In this document: piece by piece, positions 1 through 13,400 of the stretch
Layout: the number at the start of each line of letters is the position of its first letter
How positions within the stretch are numbered: the first letter of the stretch is position 1
Assembly: GCF_021018805.1 (NCBI RefSeq)
Contig: NC_086248.1
Coordinates: 28,900,922 to 28,964,921, forward strand
Direction: 5' to 3'
DNA length: 64,000 nucleotides
From: Prinia subflava
Lineage: Eukaryota > Chordata > Aves > Passeriformes > Cisticolidae
Translations under genes and position numbers: made by a program
The notes under the pieces: generated by a model
What the model was told of the DNA's origin: nothing
Databases searched by the model: none
What the model saw: only the letters and a program-made list of their open reading frames with translations

Positions 1-1352
1 AACATACTACATATTGAATCTCAGTAGCATATTTTCATACTTCTAGTTTTTACTGTATAGTACTCTCAGTAACACTTTTTCACAACTAAATGCACATTAA
101 AAACTGAAGAATTAAGATTTCCATTACAGAATGAGGCAAAATTCTGACCATTATCCATAAACCAAGAAAAATTAGTTTGCACTAAAGGTCATATTACAAT
201 ATAAACATAAATCAAGAACTTTCTACTTTTTGCACTTTTACAGTTTAGTCACACTGAGCAACAAGACCAGCTGAGTGCAAATTATCATAATCCAACAATG
301 TCTTCCATAATAAGTAATGATCCATTTGTCATAGATTTCTCATTTTTCTCATATTGATTTCAGTAAGGGATGCCTTTGATGCTGCAGGTTTTGTGCAAAA
401 CCAAAACATGATAATTTAAACAGACTAGTTTTTAGATTTCTTTATTCAACAAAATATCTAGAACACTGAAGGTGCCCACACTGTGTAGAGGTAAGCCAAG
501 TATCAAGGGAAGACTGTTGGAACTGCTTCAGCATCCCTGAGGTCTACTATGACAGAACACACGACAGCATAGCTGGATTGCTAGGATGGAAGCCAGGCAC
601 CTCCATGTCACTTTTCCCAACCAAGGCTATCAAAACACTGGTCAAGCCATTACCTGAAATGGGTTGAAAAAAGAGGTAGGAGATTTTCCCCTATCATCTT
701 GTATGTAAAGAAATCTTACCCTACTTTGGCTTGCACTCAGAGATTATTAAGTGTCTTGCTAATATGAGGCATAGCATTAGCTGCAAAACCATCATGGGTT
801 TACAGATGGTGTTCACATCCTAGGGATATTTAGGACTCAGAACAGTTTCCCATACATATGCTTTTCATAAAGAAATTACTTATAACATCAAGGTACATTA
901 ACTGGGAAGCAAGACTATCTGGAGCTGTTATTTATTCATAAAGATGATTAATAGTTTGATGAATCTAAATCATGACAGCTCCATGTGGCAAGTTGTTATC
1001 CAGAGTTAGCTACACTGCATTGAGTAAGTTGTCAAACAGGATGCCGTTTCTGGGAGCAGGCTAAGCGAGGTTAACATCTACAACACATCTCTTCCATCCA
1101 AGCAGGCCTGGAGAAGGTTGGGTTTAGTTTAACACTTATTAGCTAGACAGGAATAACTTCAGCTGCAGGACTGACAAAAAATGCAATCATTGCTACACAA
1201 GTGACCACATATGTTTCAAACTAACTCAAATAACTGCAAGCTATTCATTTCTGACTTGGTATTCTTTCTGGAACAAAGACTCTACAGCATGACCATGAAC
1301 TAATAAGCAAGAAAAAAAATCATTAAGAAAGTGAGAACAACGAAGACCTTAC
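1..1352 (-). other. LMBRD1 intron 8, partial
   Basis: Begins with donor GTAAGG just below exon 8 and runs off the left edge, so the acceptor is not seen. AT-rich and non-coding. I see no exon, repeat family or RNA gene in it. Confidence 0.85.
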
Positions 1353-1478
1353 CTTTGATTTAATCCTCAGTAAATGCTGTTCCACTTCTTCAATATCTTC
1401 AGTGTTCTCTAAACGTTCATAAGATGCACTGGTAGTCCCCTTAATCAAGTTTAGAGGCAAAGCTGACATACCATAAGC
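1353..1478 (-). CDS. LMBRD1: LMBRD1 coding exon 8 (last exon in the window)
   Basis: A 126-nt exon of 42 codons, residues 210-251, beginning [14 protein letters not shown] and containing [20 protein letters not shown], then SK. Phase 0 at both ends; acceptor TTTAAG, donor AAG followed by GTAAGG. It encodes the start of the large charged loop that follows the membrane segment of exon 7. In the family this loop continues as a basic coiled region, which must lie left of base 1. Confidence 0.96.
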
Positions 1479-4400
1479 CTTAAATAAAAAGGAAACATAC
1501 ATACTCAAATTTTCTGCCACACATTTTCATCTGATAAGCCTGTTCTATGTTGTAATTAGAAGGGATCACTACTGGGTGATTTTTTCACCCCATAGCATAT
1601 TTTCACTGAGGCAACCAATTCTTTTCCTCTTTTGAGCAAAACAACAAACATGTTGTTGCATAAAACATGCAAATGTTTTATGCAAATTCCAGCATCCCAC
1701 ATCGTTCCAGTGGTACTTAAGTGTCTCATGATCACTCAGACATGTATCAAGACTTCATACAAGCACAGCACACTGACAATTTATCAAGTTAGCCCTTGTT
1801 TCTTTATAAATCATGTACCTTCCAGAAACCTTAACTTTCTCACTTTAGATGAAAATCAACATTTTGTGCAATACAGAAATTTCTAGATATTGAACATTAG
1901 TACTTTTAGAAGCAAAGTATACACAAGTTCTTCGCAGCCAGTAGTCTGCAAGTTGCTTTTAAAATAAAATTGGGTTGAAAGTACATAATTTACTGAAACC
2001 AAAATTCTGCAGTAAAAAGGCAGCAAAAATTATGTGAACAACTGAACTCCGTCACAATACAAGACTTAGCTACTCATTCATGTTCATAAATTTTGTTGGA
2101 ATTTATTCCTCATTATAAATTCTATGTAATTCAAAGTGTTTTGCCAGCTTCTGCATCAACAGTAAGCCTAGATTTTTCCAATGCAAAGTCCTAAGCTTTC
2201 CACTAACATAAAAAGAAACATATTTGAGGCAAGGTAAACAGCAAGAAAATGGCACTACTTTCTCTCTGTTACCCTTTGATCCTTAAGGATCAAGACCAAG
2301 ATCAGAAATTTCTCCAGGCAGTTTAGAGACATTAGCCCTAACTTGGAATTTATTTATTTATTGTGGATGATATGTTGCTCTTGGTGCAGAGCTCAGCAGA
2401 ATGGTTCTTTTCTCCCTCAGTCATTAACACCCGCAATTTTGCTAGAATCTTTGATATCTGAACACTTGCTAACTCCAGCCAACTGTTTAGTTTGAAAAAG
2501 AGCTCTATTATCCAGTTCAACCAGTAACCTAACACTGTGAAGTCCACCACTAAGCCATGTCCCTAAAGGCCACATCTACAAGTCTTTTAAATACTTCCAG
2601 AAGTTGAAAGAGTAGTTTTCAAGATGTTCACAGAAATACCACTCCCTCCTTCAAGCACAGTTTTACATTTCCTACTGAGAATAGATTTAACACAAATGCT
2701 AGTGTGTTAAAAATGTCACCATGCATGCTGTCACATCATGAGTTTTCTGCACACAAGACACGACTTGACCTGCTTAGAAACCCACTTTGACGTACTAAAG
2801 TCTCACGCGCTGAACCCAGAGCAAGGCACTGTCCATTTTTTAATTGTATTTTTGAATATGCCATAACTTAGCTTGGACTTGACAACTGTCCATAAATGTG
2901 TGTCAGCTCTCCCTTTAGACTATCTCCTTTGATAATATTAAGCTGCTTTGCCACCTACATGAGGCTGCAGATATTGTCTACCTGTACTGCAGCAAAGCCT
3001 TCCACACCCTATCCCATAGCACTCTCTTGGAAAAGCTGGCAACTCCAGCTTGCACAGGAGCACTCCTTGCTGGGTTAAGAACTGGCTGGATGGCCAGGCC
3101 CAGAGAGTGGTGGTGAATGGTGCTGTATCCAGTTGGCAGCCACTCACTGTTGGTGTTCCCCAAGGATGAGGGTTGTCCCCAGTCCTGTTTAATATCTTTT
3201 TTGGTGATCTGGGTGAGGGGATTGAGTCTACCATTAGCAAATTTGTAGATGATAAGAAGTTGGGGGAGAGTGTTCTGCAGGAGGGTAGAGGGCTCTGCAG
3301 GGGGACCTGGACAGGCTGGATTGATGGGCTCAATCCAAAGATAAGAGGTTCAGCAGGACCAAGTGTCAGCTCCTGCACTTTGGCCAAACCCCTGTAGTAC
3401 CACAGGCTGGGGACAGAGTGACTAGACAGTGGCCAGGCAGGAAGAACGTGGCGGTACTGATGGACAGACAACTGGACATGAGCCAGAGTGTGCCCAGGTG
3501 GCCAAGAAGGCCAAGGGCATCCTGGCCTGTGTCAGCAATAGTGTGGCCAGCAGGATCAGGGCAGTCATTCCCCCTCTGTACTTGGCACTGGTGAGGCTGC
3601 ACCTTGAGTGCTGCATCCAGTTCTGGGTCCTCAGTTTAGGAAGGATGTTGAGATGCTGGAGTGTGTCCAGAGAAGAGCAACAAGGCTGGTGAGGGGTTTG
3701 GAACGTAAGTCCTATGAGGAGCATCTGAGGGAGCTGGGGTTGTTCTGCCTGGAAAAAAAGACTCGGGAGACCTTTTCCCTCTCCACAACTCCCTGAAAGG
3801 AGGCTGCAGCCAGGTGGGGGTTGGTCTCCCAGGCCACCAGTGACAGGACAAGAGGACAGAGTCTTAAGCTGCACCAGGAGAGGTTTAGGCTGGACATAAA
3901 GGAAGAAGTTCCTCCCAGAAAGGGTGACTGGGCATTGGAATGGTCTGCCCAGGGAGGTGCTGGAGTGACCATCCCTGAAGATGTTAAGGAAAGACTTGGA
4001 TATGGCACTTGTTGCTATGGTCTAGTTGACAAGGTGGTGTTAGGTCATAGGTTAGACTTGAACACACAGGTCTTCTCCAATCTAGCTGATTCTGTAAAAA
4101 GCACTCTCCCATAAATCCCCTCTCTAGGCCAAACAAAAAATTTCTTCAGCTTTTATGTATGGGTTGCTCTCTGTAACTTTGTAATCATGTCCACAAGCCT
4201 TCAGTGAAGCCTCTATAGTTTATGTGTTTCATGAACTAGGGGACCAAAACCAGACAGGATTTCCAGGTATGGCTTTGGAAGTGCCAAGTACAATGAAAAT
4301 GTCTACTCTCTCACTGAGGCAAGCCCTGGACACTGCTTGTATTTCTCCTGCAAGGCACACTGCTGCATTATGCTCAGCTGGCTGCCCACCAGGACTTCCA

Positions 4401-7400
4401 GGTCATGTCCAGCAGAACCATCTCCCAGCTGATCAGACCTAAGCTCTGAGACCTGATGCTTGGAATTAACTCATCGCAAGAAACTACCTTAACATCCACT
4501 AAACCTTACGTCATTCTTGTTGGTCCCATTTTCCCATCTGTCAATGTCTGTACAGTGGGCCTTTGTTCTGTTTTATCTACTTCTCCCAGTCTGGCATATT
4601 TCTCAAACTATATGATTACTCAACCCCATCATCCAAATAATTTATGAGGATTAATAATATTGGGCCCATCCTGACCCCAAAGAGCTCACTCAGGTCAGCT
4701 AGTAGCATAACAGAATTTAGGGGACATGTGAACACCATACAACATTATAAACTAGAGTGCAGGTTGTAATTTATCTGAGGTCTCTCTCCGGAACCCAAAA
4801 CATTTCTAGCCATTGCCAGTGTGCAGAAACACATAAGATTACCATGACAATGTCCCTAACCAATTTTGCAAGCTTGAGTTCAGAAGTAATTAGATTTTAA
4901 CATCTGAGGTTTCCACTTGTTCTTCAAATAGCTAACATACCAAGTATTTACTCTATTAAACAGTTAAGAAATAAAATCCAGGGCTTTAAAGCTTAGTGTA
5001 AGTTTCTACAAAGAAGAATACAACTCTCGAAGTGATGTATTGTTTGGCTGTTTCTGAAAATGTGAACTACATACTTCAACATCAAGCTTGCTCTAGTGAT
5101 TCTAGTGATAAAGGCTGTCTAAGGTCCTTCCCTGAATACAGAAGATGCTAATAGGAAGATGATTATGCAAGTAAGGCTCCCATCATCAGTGCGAGAAAAG
5201 AACACATTGGTTCTTGAAGATGACAAAATTTAGAATGAAGGACAAAGAAATGAGTCATCTCAAGTGATGTGTCACAGGTCTGAACAGAAGCTGTATTAGC
5301 TCATTTTAAGGGCTGCATTTTCCTTTAGGCTGATACAGAAGTTCAAGGCTGCCCTGGACAAAGTTCTAATCCTCTGGGTTACTACAAGTGCTAAATTATT
5401 CAGAGGCTATTATTTTAGGCATCTGCAACTTAAATTGCAAATAATGTATTGAGAATAGCAAAGGAAAATACACCAAAGATGTACACTACAGCCAAGAAAG
5501 GGCTTAGTCCTGAAACAAACTGTGGGCTCAAAGTTTGGAATACAAATCAAAAAATATCAAAAGAGCTTTTAAAGCAGTTAACACAAGTTAATTTATGTAC
5601 GTGAATTTATATAAAACAAGGAATTAATTCTTGACATATTTATACCACTGAAGCAACAGATTCCAGGACTTATTTTTAGACAATTTTTTGTCTTGTTAAG
5701 TCAAATAAGAGACACTGTACCAAAGAGTAAAACCAGACATCCAAATGTGGTAGTCAATTACAGTATACATGCAGTTTTGTAACATATGTTCTTCAAAATG
5801 AACTGAGTCTGGAACTTAGCACTAACTGTTCAGGCTGGTATCTGGTAACACATGTTGCAAGGATAGGTCTCTAAGGTCTCAGGCTCTATCTCTGCTCTTA
5901 CTTGGATGCTAGATCAGCTTCACTGAAACCACATTTTAAGTAAAAAAAACCCCTAAATTTATAGTTAAATCAACTTATTTTAGAGACATCTCCCCTCTCC
6001 TGAATCACCACAAGTGCTCAACACAAGACATCATCACTATCATTTAGCTTAAGGGCTGGAAAGCCAAATCCTAAGGGCTCCCTACCTATTAACTACAAGT
6101 TAGAGGCATCATCCATGAGCAGCTGTCTTCTTCTCATTTGAGTTTCTGTCCACAGGTATCGCTAGATGAATGAAGTTTGTACTTACAGACTTTTTGAAGC
6201 AGAAGGCCTTCTACACTGAAGGATAAGGGCAAAAAACACAGAACAACTTACTGCAACAGAAAGTCCAGCTTCCCAGCCCTATTAGAACAGTCTAAACAAA
6301 ACTTTTGAGTCTTATTTGTTGCTCATGGAGGTGGTAGTTCAGTCTGAGACAGTAATTTGAAAATAAATCCATCTAAAGCAGGAGCCTGCAACTCTCATGA
6401 ATGCAACAAATAGATCAGTATCTTTATGCAGTATCAGCTGGCACTGTAAAAGCAGTGAGAAGCATGCTCTACCTTTTCTCTGAGCATGCCACCGAGCCCA
6501 AATAAACTCCAGACAGAGCATTAAATACCTTATAAGAAATCACATGAGCATTGCATCTAATTTGCTTCATCTCTACTTCTCCCATGTCCCATTCCTTCTC
6601 ATCCTGCAGCAGATTCAGCCACTCTTGTGTCATTCACAGTTAAAATTTTAGAAGGAAGAGTTGCTGTTCTGATTCTTAGTCTTTTGCAGACTCAGCATGT
6701 TGCACTTCAGACTTGCCAAACCCACATAACCTATGGTCAGATAAGGGAACTCTTATTGGTTGCCTGCTATGCTAATCATAGTCACTCAGAAACAGAAAGC
6801 AGAACTTTTAAGTGAAGTTGCAACAAGTTGAAAATCACGTTTTACTGAAGTTGCTGCAGCAAGCAACTACTTCAGGGATAAATTCTTGAGTATTAAAAAG
6901 ATCCAGAAAGGTTTTTACTGGAAACCATAACCTTTAGTGTAAGATTTCTAAATTGCGCAAACTATGAAAAAGTTTCACCTAAAGGGAGTATTAAGGTGGG
7001 AACACCTAATCATCAATCACATCAGCCATAAGCACATAGATCAGCTGAGAGGAAGACAGCAAATCACATTAAAATTAATATAGTAGATTACTTCAAAATA
7101 GAGCTAAATGACTTAAAGCTGAACACCTACCACAAAAAGCCTGAAGCCATCAGGCATTATAATTTAACAGGAAGCTGATTATGTTTCATTTTCTAATCTG
7201 CTATGTTCAGCTAACAAGATATGGCCAAATGATTATCTGTGGGCCAAACAGGTTAGAGATCAAACAGAACAAGTACATTTTTTCTCATCAGCTTGGTGCA
7301 CAACCAGAAGCAAAAATGAAGACTAGTTAACAACTTTTTTCTGATTTAAGATATTAAAGAAATAAACTTGTGATTTGAATAAATTATCAAAAAGTACTTC

Positions 7401-10400
7401 TGTAGCACATCAGTGCTTCCTACTCCATTTATTATTAGGGATCTATATATCATGCAAGCGGCTTTAAAGTGGTTGTCACTGATGTTTTTAAAAGATGTGT
7501 ATCTAGTCTTGGGCAAGTGTACAAATAAATATTGACAAGTATTTCTTGCACAGCAGTGCCCTCTAGCGAAGTCACATTAAAAAAGCCAAATTAGAAAGAG
7601 AATTCTTATAACCACTTTATAAGAGACATCAGAAGTGCTCTCAGCTTTAAAGATACAAATATTCAAATTCCTATTTTCTTACAACAGCTTATTTCAATAT
7701 TTCACTTCAAAGTGTGACCATGGAAGACAAAATGTTCAGTTCTACCAACTAGACTTCAAGTTAGATTCAAGTTAGAAACAGCTGAACTATTTTAATATAT
7801 GCAGTACTTAAGAAATACAGTCAAGTATGAGCTAATTTTCTTCAACACAAATGTACCAATTAAAAAAGCCCTCAATTTAAAGAATTATTTCAGTATAAAA
7901 GATAATTTTATATACTATCAGCCTAATTAGCTTTTTATTTGAATTATGCTAACCATGAGGGAAGTCACAGGATACATTTTACCTTTCACAACAATTCACA
8001 CAATTCAGTTGCTTATATTGAACAGTTTCACATGGATACAAGGCTTGTCAGCATTGCTTATGACTGAGGATGTTGGTCAGTCCAATTGAACGGCCTCAAG
8101 AGTTGCATTTTCAGGTGTTACACCAACACAAGCAACAGAGTTTGTGTTAGAGGAACTACGACTCCACCTTGATTGAAATTGTACCTTCTCTGTGCAGCTT
8201 GACTGCACAGTTCTCCTGAAAAGTAATCTGACCCTACAAGGACTCATCATCTGCTTTTTCCTAGAGCCACGCCTCCATCTCTGACTACCTACTCATACTA
8301 CTACTCATTCCAAAATAAAAACTGGAAATCAAGAATCTTATTTCCAGAAGAGAATTAACCATGGCAAATAGTGACAGCATTTCATACATCTTCCCTTAAA
8401 TTATGAGGGGTAAAGGAGAAAGCCTACTAAATGCATCTGAAGATGACAAATTCTGTCATGGCCAGTTGAGTATTTGCTTCCTTTAAAAATCTCACACCAT
8501 ACAGCTTCAAAAATCATTCAGTGTGTTACCTGATAAAATTTTTCACGGGAAGTTTTAGTATCCAATCTTAAGTTGCTAAGAGAGCACAACTTCTTGAATA
8601 ACACTGTTATAAAACATATCAAAGCATGGAACAGATTGACCAAACAGAATAGGTAGGTTCACTATGGCAATTCTTGCATGATCTGCAGTACACAATGTGA
8701 ATTTTGCCTTGAGCACTTGTTTCTCCATTTCTCTGTTCTTCATCTCTACAGTATCCTGCTATATATTCTCCTTCATTTCTCATAATAATGTTTTCTCTCC
8801 ACCATACAGATTCAATATTTGTCAATGTTTAAGTGGACAAAAAAACCCCGTCAAGGGTTGTAAGTTACAGAAGCCAAATACAACAGCCTCTACACTATAG
8901 CTGTTCTACTACACACTGGTAGTGGAACTTGTGCTTGCTGGACAAAACATCTGTGAAAGAGTTAACTCTGTTTCAGTTACAATACTGACCATAATTATTT
9001 TGCCTAGCTGTCTCCTATACTGTTCCATCAGTCTTAGAAAAGCATTAACAACCAAAAGATTAATCTACTTTTCAAGTCAAAAATTTTAAAGTAGAAAGCT
9101 ATCATTTATCCACCAGTTTAATATCTACAGTTCTTCAACAGTGTAGTAGGTATCAGGCTGTTAAAACAGCCATCAGATTGGTTTGTTATTTTGGTTATTT
9201 ACTACTTCACAGAGATGCTAATCTAATAAAAGAATTACATTTCTTTACTCTCTCAGAACTGGCATTGAAGTGATTAAATAGTAATGATGATGAATGCTAC
9301 TAACATCTCAATTTCTCAATTGCTGTTTGACATCTGCTTAAAGAATATCACTGGTGAACGAGTTTCAGGTTAGACAGATTCTAAAAGGTTTTAAGCTCTT
9401 TGGTTGTTAATAACGTTAACTGCAGAAATGTCAATCATAATCTGGACAAAAATTAGGTGTGAAAAGGTCATCACATTTGTGAGTAGACAAGCTGTGCTTT
9501 CCAACATTTCCTCTTTCAGGATGGAGAAAAAAAAAGCATTTTATAGTTCCATAAGAAATCAAATAATGTTTATTAAATGTTTGGAAAAATTACAAAGCCA
9601 ATTATAATCATCCTTCAAGGACATGCTAAATGAGATGCACAAGATCACTCAAAAATTAATCTGCCTATCATTGTATGATTAACTCATTATTCTGTCTTGA
9701 ATTCAAATAGCAATCTGGAGCTGACAACGACTATTGTTCAATACCTAAGGCCATGTAGAACCATTTCAATGCAAAACACATTAATGAAAGAATAGATGCA
9801 AACTACATCATCTGTGAAACTGTTTCAAACTCTCCCCCAGCCAAAACCAGCATAGCACTGCAGGCCTAATTTATCATTTTGTTACTATTCCATATTTATA
9901 GACATAGAAAGCTGTCAGTATAAATCATCAAGGTCATGGATTTGCAGAGCCCCCCTGAAGATGACCTGTCCGCATGTCTTACAAAACAATTTTAAGTATC
10001 AAGCATTGTACTTCAGTACATTACATACTGCCAAAAAAGCAGACTTTGTGATAAAGCTTGGAAACAGAATAGCAACTATCAATTAGGGATTATGCTGAGA
10101 ATTGAGACATATCAAGACACAGGTCTAAATGTTGTTCATTTAAACATTGTATGCACTTGACAAAATGAAATCTGTGTTTATGCTCCTGCCAATAATATTA
10201 TGTATCAAGTGAACATTTGTAGACTTCATCTACATTATTCACCTAAAAATTTTATTATTTCCCCTTAAAAAGTTAAAAATTTAGCATACACATCTTTCCT
10301 AGTTGCATCTTTCTTGTCCCTTCCTGGTCTTCCAAACTGTCAAGTAAAATCAAGAAAAGAGTATTTTTTGGTGTATTTGGCAAGGAAATGCAAAATGAAG

Positions 10401-13400
10401 TTTTAGTATTATATAGTAAAAAAACATGCTAAAAATAACAGCTCAATGTCAGTCAAAAGAAACATAACTGCAGCTTTTATATTGTTACATCCATTTACAG
10501 AAGGAAGCAATTTCACTTTTTGTCCAACCAAGCTGCATAGTTATGAAATTATGGAAAAAGAAATTTGTATTACTTAGATTAAGAATAGGTATTAAAAGTT
10601 TGGTTGTTCCCCTACTCTGAATTGGCAGTCTCCCTTTCACCTACCCAATGAGCTTCTGAAAATTGCCACCTATCAAAGTACTTGAAAGTTATTATTATCT
10701 TTTGACACAGAATAGTCTTGCATGAGCTAGCAGCTATTAAAACATAACTCATTTTCTAACATTGTACAGTTTTTTCAACAAAGTGCCCACTGTACCTTTT
10801 TAAACACTAGTTGTACTGAGGTGAATACATCATAGTAAGAATCTCCAATAAATATTTTCTTCTATTTATTTTTCCACAAATTAACAGCTGTGATGGAATA
10901 ATTAGTTGTCCAAAATGTGCTAAATAAGGTTGTAACCATAAAACCAGTATTGTGGAAAAAATTAATCCAATAAAGAAACAATCTTATTGTCAATCACTGT
11001 CACCTCAACTGTTCCATAGGCTAGACCCAAGCTTAAAGTGAAGACACCTCACACCATGACGTACAACACAGTGTAACCCACTGTAAACCCTGCAGATCCA
11101 CACAGGTGAACACCTGAGGTTTGGAGGGACCCTAGAGGTCGTCTGGTCCAACACCTCTGCCCAAGTAGGGTCCCCTAGAGCTGCTTGTCCAGGACCACAT
11201 AGATACGGCTCTGAATATTTCCAAGGAAGAGACTCCACAATCTCTCTAAGCAACCTGTGCCAGTGATCAGTCACCTTCACAGTGTTTCAGCTTGTGCCCT
11301 CTGCCTCTGGTTCCACTCCTAGGTACCAGTGTGAACCAGAAGTCATGCTGTTGAAAAACATCCTGCTTGACCTCAATTGATTTTTGGTTTCTTTGGTCCT
11401 AACCTATATGCTTGCTAGAGTCCAAGCTTTTGGGAAATTTAGACAATTCAGTTCTGTGCCCACACCTTAAAAAAGCAAGTACCTTAGGAAGAACAACTGT
11501 TCATTGGAATGACCATAATATTAAAAAAAAAAACCCACCAAAGCTAAAAAAGTGAAAGTTTATAGGGCAAATGTAAGGAAAGCAATTTGAGGATTTACTG
11601 CTATGGACTTTTTAATAAAGTGAGATACTTCTCAAATATAACAAAGATGCTTTAGATTAGCCTTACACATTACTGCCCAAATGTCTAGCCTGATGCTTGA
11701 TACCTCTGATCTTGCTTTGCAATCAAGAGTTAGAGAAACTCTGTTTTTCCTGTAGAATGCCAACACTACTAAAAAAACGTCCCGACTCAAAAACCACACA
11801 GCTCACAGCCAGACATCTTTATAGCCCAGAGAAGACACTGTTGCCACATTCTGCAGGACTGTCCCAAGTATCACCACACAGAAAACTAAACAGATATGTT
11901 CCATTTCAACTGTGGAGTTAAAATCCTCTAAATACTCCTTTATCATCTTCCTTGCATATAATCTTCTCATTTGAATTACATGGTGTTAAGAAATACCATA
12001 AAACATTTAATTTGCTCCTTTATTCAAATATTAGCTCTTGACTCCTGAAGATATATCCCAGCAAACATGGAACTTGAATTAAAATCTAATTCTTATAATA
12101 ATTACTGCTTTTTAGTAGGTAACAAAAGCATACAAAAAAGTTATCAATGAAAGTAGTTGTGAGTTTTCTCACTGACCTTTTCTTGGAAAAGCAACTTTTG
12201 CATTAACTCCTTAGGCTGGTAATTTCCATGCTAATATCCCCCCGCTCCCAGTGATTTATCTTAAGGGATGAGATGCTTTCAGGATCAGTATTTATTACTA
12301 ATAATTCCCAAAGCTTTTAACGAATATTTCGCAGAAATTGAGGAGATCAGGAGCTCTTCATACCAAAGAAGTTTTATTTCTTTGCCAATTTCAGTTTTAA
12401 CAGTGTATTTCATCCTACCCCATTCAGATGCTTGGGAAAAGCTCACAACTCAAAAGCAAAACTCGGCATTTTTCCTCAAATGGCAAGAAAAGTTCTTCTC
12501 TGCATGTATCACTAGATCAAATTTACTGTGATTTTGATGTTTGATGCCATAGAAAATGGAACCCAGCAATCTAATATAATAACAACCCCACTGACCTGTA
12601 GTGTTGCCTACATATCTATCATAGTCAGTAACACAAGTGCTCAGTTGTTCACAACCCTGGGTCCAGCAGGATGCTTCAATTTGTGCTGTCCCTCAACTGT
12701 CACCTTCACCCCCCAAATCAAACATATCAAATGCCACAAACCAGTACAATCTGGTAAGAATTCCGTTCTTTGCTGCGTTAACAGCTCACCATGTACTTCT
12801 GAGTGATATATTTAACAAATCAGGGCATTGAGAGGCCCCGAACACTGGACTGATCCTTAAAAAACAGGTTTTAACTAGATTAGTCCTTGGGGTAAATTTG
12901 TTAGTTCCATAATTTAAACTGTAGCCATTTACAATCTCAGTAACACCACCTTGATGTATCCCTCCTCCTGTGGAAGCAGGAGGATCTGCTTTCATAAAGG
13001 AAGCCTACAAGTACACATATGCTCAAGCGAGCTTTTCCTCTCTACTTCTACTCAAATTCAAGGCTACCTGCTGACAGGGCCAAAGCACTTCCCCGCCAAC
13101 TTCTCACAGTATTGTGTATTACCACAACACAGAAATTCAATTTTAGAGCAACCATAATCCAATTCTTCATGCTGAAGGTCACACAAAGCAGTACCACTAA
13201 CATACGTTTAACTAATTGTAGAATGGATAAATTGCACTGCCAGGGACTTTAATAAAATCACTTGATTCATCTTTTTCACGGTTTCTTCTATAAATAACAT
13301 TTTAAGATTATATCAGTCAACTGCAGTCACAGTATTCCTATTTATATTTAGTGTTTTCTGTTATAGTAGGCATTCAATGCAAAGCTATTTTTAATTAGGT

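Noticed and set aside
2938..3471. 177-codon minus-strand open frame
   Set aside because: Antisense of the CR1 fragment, whose forward reading gives reverse-transcriptase text.
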